In this document: piece after piece, positions 26,562-33,939 of the stretch
How positions within the stretch are numbered: the stretch's first letter is position 1
How the letters are laid out: each line of letters begins with the position of its first letter
NCBI GenBank assembly: GCA_045660865.1
Contig: JAZREP010000014.1
Span: 73,674-137,673 of the forward strand
Length of the DNA: 64,000 bases
Source of the DNA: CAZRRV01 sp045660865
GTDB lineage: Bacteria; Bacillota; Clostridia; Oscillospirales; Acutalibacteraceae
Direction of reading: 5' to 3'
Notes under the pieces: model-generated
Told to the model about the DNA's origin: nothing
The model's database searches: none
What the model saw: only the letters and a program-made list of their open reading frames with translations
Translations under genes and position numbers: made by a program

Positions 26562-27950
26562 ATGGAGAAAATGTGGGCAGGCAGGTTTCAAAAACAACTT
26601 AATGAAACCGCAAACGACTTCAATTCTTCTATCCGTGTAGATTCAAGAATGTATAAACAGGATATTTTGGGTTCAGTTGCTCATGCCGAAATGTTGGGTA
26701 AGCAGGGAATTATAGATATAGCAGAAGCCGAGAAAATTACAGCGGCACTCGTTGGTATTTTAGAGGATATTGAAAACGGAAAGCTTACCTTTGATATGCA
26801 AAGCGAAGATGTTCATATGTTTGTTGAGGCAGAGCTTACTAAGCGTATTGGCGATACAGGTAAGCGATTACATACTGCACGCAGCCGTAACGACCAGGTT
26901 GCTTTGGATATTCGTTTGTATATGCGTGATGAGTCGCAAGAAGTAATAGAATTGCTTTATAAAACCATAGAGGTTATAACAAACAAGGCTGAGCAATACA
27001 GTGATGCTATTATGCCGGGTTACACCCATTTGCAGCGTGCACAACCGATTACATTTGGTCATCATTGTATGGCTTATGCGTCAATGTTCAAGCGTGATAT
27101 TACCCGTATTCAGGATGCGGTAAAGCGTATGAATTACTGCCCGCTGGGCTCGGCTGCTTTGGCAGGCACAACCCATGCAATTGACCGTAATTACACAGCT
27201 GAAAAGCTTATGTTTACAGCTCCCGTAACAAACAGCTTGGACGGAGTTTCTGACCGTGACTTTTTAATAGAGTTAGCTTCCGCCTTTGCGACTGTTATGA
27301 TGCACCTTTCACGTTTTTGTGAGGAAATAATACTTTGGTCATCCTTTGAATTTAAGTTTGTTGAGTTGGATGACGCTTATTCTACCGGCTCAAGTATTAT
27401 GCCGCAAAAGAAAAACCCCGATATGGCGGAGCTTATTCGTGGAAAAAGCGGTAGGGTATACGGTGATTTAATAGCATTACTTACACAAATGAAAGGTTTG
27501 CCCTTAGCATATAATAAGGATATGCAGGAAGATAAGGAAGCAGTGTTTGACAGCCTTGATACTGTTAAACAGTGCTTGGAAATCTTTATCCCTATGTTTG
27601 ATACAATGCAAATTCTTACAGAAAATATGCGTAAAGCGGCTGCCGGCGGCTTTATCAATGCAACCGATTGTGCAGATTACCTTGTAAAGAAGGGTCTGCC
27701 CTTCCGTTCGGCATATAAAATAGTAGGCCAGTTAGTTGCATACTGTATAGAAAACAATAAGGATTTGGAAAGTCTTAACTTGGAAGAATACCGTGCTTTT
27801 AGCGATATATTTGATAATGATGTTTATGATGCTATTGCGCTTGAAAATTGCGTAGCGTCACGTGTATCTTTTGGTGGCACAGGCTTTGAATCAGTTAAGC
27901 AACAAATCAAAGATACAAAGGAATTTCTAAAAGGGATAGAAAATGCGTAA
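26562..27950 (+). CDS. argH: Argininosuccinate lyase
   Basis: This 462-residue cytosolic enzyme splits argininosuccinate into arginine and fumarate, the last step of arginine synthesis. The family signature GSSIMPQKKNPDMAE holds the mobile catalytic serine loop near residue 280; LHTARSRNDQVALD and PGYTHLQRAQP are the other conserved blocks. GAAAGGAAG is the ribosome site. argG is not adjacent; the 3' end overlaps pyk by eight bases, an unusual metabolic pairing. Confidence 0.96.
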   Translation: MEKMWAGRFQKQLNETANDFNSSIRVDSRMYKQDILGSVAHAEMLGKQGIIDIAEAEKITAALVGILEDIENGKLTFDMQSEDVHMFVEAELTKRIGDTGKRLHTARSRNDQVALDIRLYMRDESQEVIELLYKTIEVITNKAEQYSDAIMPGYTHLQRAQPITFGHHCMAYASMFKRDITRIQDAVKRMNYCPLGSAALAGTTHAIDRNYTAEKLMFTAPVTNSLDGVSDRDFLIELASAFATVMMHLSRFCEEIILWSSFEFKFVELDDAYSTGSSIMPQKKNPDMAELIRGKSGRVYGDLIALLTQMKGLPLAYNKDMQEDKEAVFDSLDTVKQCLEIFIPMFDTMQILTENMRKAAAGGFINATDCADYLVKKGLPFRSAYKIVGQLVAYCIENNKDLESLNLEEYRAFSDIFDNDVYDAIALENCVASRVSFGGTGFESVKQQIKDTKEFLKGIENA

Positions 27951-29355
27951 AACAAAAATTGTATGTACAATCGGCCCTGCTTGCTCTGACGAGGCAACCT
28001 TGACCGAAATGTGTGAAAAGGGTATGAATGTTGCCCGTCTTAATTTCTCCCACGGTACACATGCCGACCATCAGGCGAGAATTGATTTAATTAAAAAAGT
28101 AAGAAACAAATTAAATTTACCAATTGCTATAATGCTTGATACAAAAGGTCCGGAATACCGTATAAAGACTTTTAAGGACGGCAAGGTGTTTCTAAACGAG
28201 GGTGACACCTTTACATTTACTACTCAAGATATTGAGGGCAGTAAAGACGGTGTTTCGGTAAGCTATTCAGGATTGGCAAATGATTTAGAGGTTGGCGACA
28301 TTATCCTTTTAAATAATGGTTTGCTTAAATTCGAGGTTGAAAGTAAAACTGAAACCGATTTGATTTGTAAAGTGCTTATCGGCGGTGAACTTTCAGACCG
28401 CAAGAGTATGAGCTTTCCAAACAAAGTTCTGCACCAGGATTATTTAAGCGAGCAGGATAAAAAAGACATCCTTTTTGGAATTGAAAACGATATAGACTAT
28501 ATTGCATGTTCTTTTGTATCCTGCAAGCAGGATTTGTTGGATATTAAAGAATTTTTAAATGAAAATAAACATGAGCATATTGGTCTTATTGCTAAGATTG
28601 AAAACCAAGCAGGTATAGACAATATTGAGAGTATTTGTACTGAATGTGAAGGCATTATGATAGGCAGGGGAGATATGGGTGTAGAAATCCCGTTTGATGA
28701 ACTGCCGGCGGTACAAAAAAAGCTTATTACAAAATGCCGTATGCTCGGCCGCAGAGTAATTACCGCTACCGAAATGTTAGAGTCTATGATACACAACGCT
28801 AGACCGACTCGTGCCGAAATTTCAGACGTGGCAAACGCTGTTTACGACGGTACAAGTGCGGTTATGCTTTCTGGCGAAACTGCGGCAGGAAAATATCCTG
28901 CATTAGCGGTTGAAACCATGTCTAAAATTGCCGAAACTACCGAAAAGAGCATCCATTATGATAAGCGTTTTCGCAACGCTGATTTTAAAACCAGAAATAT
29001 GGTTGACTCTATTTCTCATGCTACTTGCGGTATGGCGATTGATATAGGAGCTAAAGCCATTGCAGTTTGCTCGCTTTCGGGTATGACGGCTCGTATGGTG
29101 TCTCGCTTTCGGTCACCTGTTGATATTTTGGGTGTTACAACTAATGAGAAAACTTGGCGCCGCCTTGCTCTTTCTTGGGGTGTAGTACCGATTATGTGTG
29201 AACAGTTCACTTCAATTGAGGTGCTGTTCTATACTGCCAAAAATTTAGCTAAAGATGTGTTTGACCTTAAAAGCGGCGACCATATTGTCATAACCGGAGG
29301 TATCACCAATGGTGAATCCGGCAACACGAATTTAATAAAAATAGAAACCATTTAA
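27943..29355 (+). CDS. pyk: Pyruvate kinase
   Basis: This is a 470-residue glycolytic enzyme that makes pyruvate and ATP from phosphoenolpyruvate and ADP. RKTKIVCTIGPAC opens the barrel, MLDTKGPEYRIKTF starts the B domain, the catalytic IAKIENQAGIDNIE and IMIGRGDMGVEIPF follow, and the nucleotide region has ITATEMLESMIHNARPTRAE. The extra PEP-utiliser domain present in Bacillus Pyk is absent. The start overlaps the end of argH by eight bases, so expression is coupled. Confidence 0.96.
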   Translation: MRKTKIVCTIGPACSDEATLTEMCEKGMNVARLNFSHGTHADHQARIDLIKKVRNKLNLPIAIMLDTKGPEYRIKTFKDGKVFLNEGDTFTFTTQDIEGSKDGVSVSYSGLANDLEVGDIILLNNGLLKFEVESKTETDLICKVLIGGELSDRKSMSFPNKVLHQDYLSEQDKKDILFGIENDIDYIACSFVSCKQDLLDIKEFLNENKHEHIGLIAKIENQAGIDNIESICTECEGIMIGRGDMGVEIPFDELPAVQKKLITKCRMLGRRVITATEMLESMIHNARPTRAEISDVANAVYDGTSAVMLSGETAAGKYPALAVETMSKIAETTEKSIHYDKRFRNADFKTRNMVDSISHATCGMAIDIGAKAIAVCSLSGMTARMVSRFRSPVDILGVTTNEKTWRRLALSWGVVPIMCEQFTSIEVLFYTAKNLAKDVFDLKSGDHIVITGGITNGESGNTNLIKIETI

Positions 29356-29374
29356 GTGCCCTAAAATTTTTTTT

Positions 29375-29416
29375 GTTATAATAACGGCGATATATGTAAT
29401 CATATTATTATAATAA
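29375..29416 (+). promoter_or_regulatory. Palindromes in the promoter region of the HTH-glmM gene
   Basis: GTTAT-A-ATAAC (29375-29385) contains a TATAAT at 29377-29382, and a perfect 12-bp palindrome TTATTATAATAA lies at 29405-29416, just before the ribosome site GAGGG. The two share the TTATAATAA core and are about 30 bases apart. They are candidate operators, possibly for the HTH domain of the gene they precede; AT-rich palindromes can arise by chance. Confidence 0.4.
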
Positions 29417-29433
29417 AAAAGAGGGTTGGTATT

Positions 29434-31056
29434 ATGACTATTGGCGAAAAAATTATTTATTTGCGTACAGCGGCGGATATTTCACAAGAACAGTTGGCTG
29501 AAAAAATAGCGGTTTCCCGCCAATCTGTTTCAAAATGGGAAATGGACCAGGCGCTCCCTCAAATCAGTAATGTTTTACAGCTTTGTGAATTATTTAATGT
29601 TTCACCAAACGAGCTTCTGTATGACAAAATAGATATAAACAAGAATGTTGACGGCATCCAACTGGAAAACAAATATTTTGGTACAGATGGATTCAGAGGC
29701 GAAGCAAATATTGATCTTACATCTATGCAGGCGTATAAGGTAGGCAGATTTTTAGGTTGGTATTATTCGTCAGCGCTATCGGGTTGCAATAAAGCAGGAT
29801 ACCGCCCAAGAATAGTAATAGGCAAGGACACTCGCCGTTCCAGTTATATGCTGGAGTATTCAATTGTTGCCGGCATAACCGCTTCAGGTGCGGATGCTTA
29901 TATGCTTCACGTTACAACTACGCCTAGCGTTTCTTTTGTCACAAGGCAGGATGAGTTCGATTGCGGAATTATGATTACCGCATCGCACAATCCTTTTTAT
30001 GATAATGGTATTAAGGTTATAAACCGTTACGGCGAAAAGTTAGACGATAATACAACCGCTTTAATTGAATCGTATATCGATGGCAATTTGAAACCTCTGG
30101 GAGTTTTAGGTGATGATTTACCGCTTGCCAGCAGAGAGCGCATAGGTTGTATTGTTGACTATGTTGCAGGCAGAAATCGTTATGTAGCATATTTAATTTC
30201 ATTGGCTTCACATTCCTATAAGAACTTGAAAATAGGTTTAGATTGTGCAAACGGCGCTTCTTGGATGATTGCTAAATCCGTGTTTGGAGCTTTGGGTGCA
30301 CAAACTGTAGTAATAGGCGCAGAGCCTGACGGATTGAATGTTAATAACAATTGTGGCTCAACACATATTGAAAATCTTTGCCGCTTGGTTAGAGAACAGC
30401 ATTTAGATTTAGGCTTTGCTTTTGATGGCGATGCTGACCGCTGTATAGCCGTTGATGAAAACGGTAATGTAGTTGACGGAGATAAAATGCTTTATATCCT
30501 CGGTAAACGGCTGAAATCACGAGGAATGTTGAATAATGATACTGTAGTTGCTACAATTATGTCCAACAGCGGTTTCCTTTCAAGCCTGAAAGAAGCGGGA
30601 ATCAATTGTGTACAAACAACCGTTGGTGACAGATACGTTTATGAATGCATGCAACAAAATGATTATGGTTTGGGCGGTGAACAATCGGGTCATATTATAA
30701 TTAAAAAGTATGCTACAACTGGCGACGGCTTGTTAACAGCCATAATGATAGCCGAGGAAATATGTGACTCTAAAACTTCACTCGCCAAACTCTGTGAACC
30801 GGTTAAGCTCTATCCTCAGTTTATGAAGAATATTCGTGTTAAGGATAAGGCGGCTGTTATGGGAGACGAAGATGTTTTAAAGGCTCTTAGTGAGGTAGAA
30901 GGGCTGATAAACGGCAAAGGCAGAGCATTGCTTCGTCAAAGCGGCACAGAACCTGTTATCAGAGTTATGGTTGAAAGTGAAAGCGAAGAAAAATGCAATA
31001 GCTATATAGATATGATTGCAGATGTGATTATTAAAAAGGGTCACAAGGCAGAATAA
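29434..31056 (+). CDS. glmM: XRE helix-turn-helix domain fused to phosphoglucosamine mutase
   Basis: This is a 540-residue protein. Residues 1-65 form an XRE/Cro-type DNA-binding domain (SQEQLAEKIAVSRQSVSKWE, then ISNVLQLCELFNVSPNELL). From Lys80 the rest is a full GlmM-like mutase: KYFGTDGFRGEAN, the phosphoserine loop MITASHNPFYDNG (Ser184), the metal loop FDGDADR (331-336) and the sugar loop GEQSGH (Glu416), with the C-terminal phosphate-binding RQSGTEPVIRVM. GlmM makes glucosamine-1-phosphate for UDP-GlcNAc. No stop or obvious second start divides the parts. nagB follows, so this may be an enzyme that also regulates amino-sugar genes. Confidence 0.9.
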   Translation: MTIGEKIIYLRTAADISQEQLAEKIAVSRQSVSKWEMDQALPQISNVLQLCELFNVSPNELLYDKIDINKNVDGIQLENKYFGTDGFRGEANIDLTSMQAYKVGRFLGWYYSSALSGCNKAGYRPRIVIGKDTRRSSYMLEYSIVAGITASGADAYMLHVTTTPSVSFVTRQDEFDCGIMITASHNPFYDNGIKVINRYGEKLDDNTTALIESYIDGNLKPLGVLGDDLPLASRERIGCIVDYVAGRNRYVAYLISLASHSYKNLKIGLDCANGASWMIAKSVFGALGAQTVVIGAEPDGLNVNNNCGSTHIENLCRLVREQHLDLGFAFDGDADRCIAVDENGNVVDGDKMLYILGKRLKSRGMLNNDTVVATIMSNSGFLSSLKEAGINCVQTTVGDRYVYECMQQNDYGLGGEQSGHIIIKKYATTGDGLLTAIMIAEEICDSKTSLAKLCEPVKLYPQFMKNIRVKDKAAVMGDEDVLKALSEVEGLINGKGRALLRQSGTEPVIRVMVESESEEKCNSYIDMIADVIIKKGHKAE

Positions 31057-31067
31057 TTTGTAAAAAT

Positions 31068-31083
31068 CAAACCAAAAGGTTTG
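31068..31083 (+). promoter_or_regulatory. Inverted repeat between HTH-glmM and nagB
   Basis: CAAACC and GGTTTG form a perfect 6-bp inverted repeat with AAAA between, followed at once by TATATAAT-like sequence and the nagB ribosome site AGGAGG. It could be an operator or a short mRNA hairpin near the nagB start; there is no T-run, so it is not a terminator. Confidence 0.45.
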
Positions 31084-31103
31084 TATATAATAGGAGGATA
31101 AAA

Positions 31104-31814
31104 ATGAAATTTATTACAGTAGACAGTTATGAGAAATTAAGCCAAAAAGCAGCTGATATTATTGCGGCTCAAGTTATTATGAAGCCCAATAGCGTTTTGG
31201 GTCTTGCAACAGGCTCTTCTCCGCTAGGCACTTACGCAAAGCTTGCAGAAAAATATAATGCGGGCAATCTTGATTTTTCCGAAGTTACCTCGGTAAATTT
31301 GGATGAATATGTAGGTCTTAAAGGTGATAACGACCAAAGCTACCGCTATTTTATGGATACAAACCTTTTCAAGAATATAAACATTGATAAGGCAAAGACA
31401 TTTGTTCCCAACGGTTGTGCAGCTGACCTTGAAAAGGAAGGCGAAGAGTACGATAACCGCATTTGTGAGTTGGGTGGCATTGATATCCAGCTTTTAGGTA
31501 TCGGTCTTGACGGACACATTGGTTTTAATGAGCCTGATGAGGTTTTTGTAAAAGAAACTCACGTTGTTACTCTTGATGCTTCTACAATTGAGGCAAATGC
31601 CCGTTTCTTTGAGTCTGAGGCAGACGTGCCCCGCAAGGCAATTACTATGGGTATGGGCGCTATTATGCAAGCCAAGAAAATTCTCTTAATTGCAAACGGC
31701 AAAAACAAATATGATATTTTACAAAAGGCATTTTATGGACCGATTACTCCTTTTGTGCCTGCATCTATTTTGCAATTGCATCCCGATGTAACAGTAATTT
31801 ACAGCGAGAAATAA
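31104..31814 (+). CDS. nagB: Glucosamine-6-phosphate deaminase
   Basis: This 236-residue enzyme converts glucosamine-6-phosphate to fructose-6-phosphate and ammonia. GLATGSSPLGTY, the active-site LDEYVGLKGDNDQSYRYFM and GIGLDGHIGFNEP (catalytic Asp/His) are intact. The short length is that of the Gram-positive, non-allosteric type. It works opposite to UDP-GlcNAc synthesis, in which the preceding GlmM domain acts, so the two genes meet at glucosamine-6-phosphate. AGGAGG precedes the ATG and a strong terminator follows. Confidence 0.95.
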   Translation: MKFITVDSYEKLSQKAADIIAAQVIMKPNSVLGLATGSSPLGTYAKLAEKYNAGNLDFSEVTSVNLDEYVGLKGDNDQSYRYFMDTNLFKNINIDKAKTFVPNGCAADLEKEGEEYDNRICELGGIDIQLLGIGLDGHIGFNEPDEVFVKETHVVTLDASTIEANARFFESEADVPRKAITMGMGAIMQAKKILLIANGKNKYDILQKAFYGPITPFVPASILQLHPDVTVIYSEK

Positions 31815-31845
31815 AAAAATCCCCGTACATTGTACGGGGATTTTT
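31815..31845. terminator. Bidirectional terminator between nagB and hslO
   Basis: A long stem with core ATCCCCGTACA/TGTACGGGGAT and a very short loop is flanked by A-run and T-run, so it ends both converging transcripts. Confidence 0.93.
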
Positions 31846-31847
31846 AA

Positions 31848-32714
31848 TTATAACATTTTCTTTAATTCATCACGGTTGAAATAATATTTCTTGTCGCAGA
31901 AATGGCAACAGACCTCAATTTGCTCTTCTTCGTTTGCCATCTGTTCCAACTCATCCTTGCCAAGACTCAGTATGGCTTTTTCAACCCTCTCTCGGTCGCA
32001 GTTGCATTTGTAGGCAATATCTTGTTCATATAAAATTTCAACCTCAAATGCTTCCAGCGCTTTTAGGATAATATCCTTGTGTGATAAACCTTGGTCCATT
32101 AACTTGGTCACGGCCTCCATTTTTTGAATGGATGCTTCTAACTTATCAATGGTTGCATTATCAGCACCGGGTAATAGCTGAATAATAAAGCCACCGGCTT
32201 GCTTTACGGTTAAATCGGGATTCACCAAAACACCTAACGCACAAACAGTTGGTATCTGTTCGCTCTCGGCATAGTAGGCGGTAATATCCTCCGCAATTTC
32301 TCCTGTTACTAAAGGAACAAAGCCGTTATAAGGCTCTTTTAATCCTAAATCTTTAATTACAAACAAGGTTCCGTTTTGGCCTATACAACCCGATACGTCA
32401 AGCTTACCTTTTTCATTTAAAGGTATTTCAACTACAGGGTTAACCGCATAACCACGCACATCTCCGTTTGCATCTGATGCGGCAACAATGGCACCGACAG
32501 GGCCGTCACCCTTAATTCTAAGAGTAATAGAATTGTCCTTGCCTTTGAGCATATTACCCATCATAGAGGCGGCAGTTAAAAGTCGCCCTAATGCCGCAGT
32601 AACTACGGCAGAGGTTTTGTGATACTGCTCGGCGGTTGCTACTATATCGGTAGTATCAACGGCGGTTGCCATAACGGCGCCGTCACTTGTTATACATCTT
32701 ATGAGTTTTCCCAT
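31848..32714 (-). CDS. hslO: Redox-regulated chaperone Hsp33
   Basis: This 288-residue cytosolic holdase is switched on by oxidation. The C-terminal zinc site is complete: YKCNCDRE (CxC) and CCHFCDKKYYF (CxxC). The N-terminal domain has the conserved RCITSDGAVMATAVDTT and GNGT-like IGQNGTLFVIKDLG segments. It is the last gene of the minus-strand yerC-methyltransferase-hslO operon and ends at the shared terminator. Confidence 0.95.
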   Translation of the reverse strand: MGKLIRCITSDGAVMATAVDTTDIVATAEQYHKTSAVVTAALGRLLTAASMMGNMLKGKDNSITLRIKGDGPVGAIVAASDANGDVRGYAVNPVVEIPLNEKGKLDVSGCIGQNGTLFVIKDLGLKEPYNGFVPLVTGEIAEDITAYYAESEQIPTVCALGVLVNPDLTVKQAGGFIIQLLPGADNATIDKLEASIQKMEAVTKLMDQGLSHKDIILKALEAFEVEILYEQDIAYKCNCDRERVEKAILSLGKDELEQMANEEEQIEVCCHFCDKKYYFNRDELKKML

Positions 32715-32719
32715 ATTAA

Positions 32720-33469
32720 CTAATTTACCTCTTTCTTGCTAGCTTTGGCTACATAGTAAACTCTGTCAGCATTTTCTTTAGGCTCTTCCATGCTTATATC
32801 ACCCAGAACTGCCAAAATATCAAACCCTGAATTGTTAAGAGCGCGTTTTATTTCATCCTCGCTGTAATCTCTCTCACAGACTGTTTCGCTGCTTCTTGTA
32901 TAGCTTCCGTCAGCGTTGGGGGAGAAAAAGTCCAGCTTTGCTGAAAGGGTGTGGGTTTTAGGATTATAGTTGTTTTGCCAGCTGACAAACAAACCGTTTT
33001 CTTCCCAAACGAAGGAATTGTTACCTAAGGTGGTGCGGTGCTTATAAGCGGTGTTCATATCAAAAATAAATAATGTACCCGGCTCACAAAAAAGCGAAAC
33101 ACGGTCAAACACTTTGCATAGCGCTTTGTAATCAGTTATATGATTTAAACTGTCCAAACAGCAAATAGCACCGTCTACCGTTCCGTAAAGGTCAAGGTTT
33201 GTCATATCCTGACACAAATAAAGTATATCATTATCTCCACGCTTTTCAAAAGCTTGGGATAGCATTTCTTCGGATGCATCAACACCGATAACAGAACAGC
33301 CAAGCTTTGCAAAGGGCAGGGAAAAGCCGCCCGTACCACAGGCTAAATCAAGCAGTAGCGTGGGCATCTTGCCGTAATGATTAAATAGCTTTACGATATA
33401 CTCGGTGCGCTCTTCGTATTTAGCATCCTGCATCAAAGCATCGTAAAAGAAAGCAAAGCGGTTATACAT
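32720..33469 (-). CDS. Class I SAM-dependent methyltransferase
   Basis: The 249-residue protein has SAM-binding motif I LLDLACGTGGFSLPFAKLG followed by VIGVDASEEML and the motif IV region VDGAICCLDSLNHI. The substrate is unknown; relatives are annotated only as SAM-dependent methyltransferases. Its ATG overlaps the last eight bases of yerC, so the two are translationally coupled, and hslO follows after five bases. Confidence 0.88.
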   Translation of the reverse strand: MYNRFAFFYDALMQDAKYEERTEYIVKLFNHYGKMPTLLLDLACGTGGFSLPFAKLGCSVIGVDASEEMLSQAFEKRGDNDILYLCQDMTNLDLYGTVDGAICCLDSLNHITDYKALCKVFDRVSLFCEPGTLFIFDMNTAYKHRTTLGNNSFVWEENGLFVSWQNNYNPKTHTLSAKLDFFSPNADGSYTRSSETVCERDYSEDEIKRALNNSGFDILAVLGDISMEEPKENADRVYYVAKASKKEVN

Positions 33470-33761
33470 TATCGCCGTCCTCTTTTAAACGGTCAAAAAC
33501 AATAGCATATCCGTCATTACCATAATTTAAGCTTCGGTTAACACGGCTTATAGTAGCGGTGCTTGCACCGGTTTTTTCAACTATTTCGGTGTAAACACGG
33601 TTCTCGGTAAGCATTTGTGCTACTGCGAAGCGCTGTGCCATAGATTGAATTTCCTTAATGGTACATAAGTCTTCAAAAAAAGCGTGGCACTCATCTAGGT
33701 TTTTTAATGTTAATATAGCCTTAAAAAAGTCATTATTATAGGAGTCGCGAATTTTATTCAT
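33462..33761 (-). CDS. YerC/YecD family TrpR-related protein
   Basis: This is a 99-residue helical DNA-binding protein of the TrpR superfamily. The helix-turn-helix region is EIVEKTGASTATISRVNRSL, preceded by EIQSMAQRFAVAQML. The YerC branch lacks a known ligand and its targets are not established. The ATG at 33761 has AAGGAG nine bases upstream; an in-frame TTG at 33767 is too close to that site. It heads an operon with a methyltransferase and hslO, and an inverted repeat lies in its promoter. Confidence 0.88.
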   Translation of the reverse strand: MNKIRDSYNNDFFKAILTLKNLDECHAFFEDLCTIKEIQSMAQRFAVAQMLTENRVYTEIVEKTGASTATISRVNRSLNYGNDGYAIVFDRLKEDGDNV

Positions 33762-33790
33762 TGCCAAAATCTCCTTACTTATTTTTTACC

Positions 33791-33819
33791 ATTTTAGCAT
33801 ATTAAATTGCTAAAGTCAA
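33791..33819 (-). promoter_or_regulatory. Promoter of the yerC operon with internal inverted repeat
   Basis: On the minus strand TTGACT (33814-33819) and TAAAAT (33791-33796) are 17 bases apart. A 7-bp inverted repeat TTTAGCA-N8-TGCTAAA (33793-33814) fills the space between and overlaps both elements, as an operator would. A weaker divergent promoter for uvrA (TTGCTA 33807, TATTAT 33831) overlaps the same DNA. Confidence 0.55.
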
Positions 33820-33939
33820 TTATAAACATGTATTATTAGTATAATTTTAAATAAAATATATAATTATAGGAAAAAATACTTTACTTTTAAAATAAGATAT
33901 GGGAAAATATAAACAAGTATATACTCTGCGGAGGAAGTA

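Noticed and set aside
33768..33939. Possible LexA box before uvrA
   Set aside because: Only loose half-sites are present; no GAAC-N4-GTTC pair is found, so it was not annotated.
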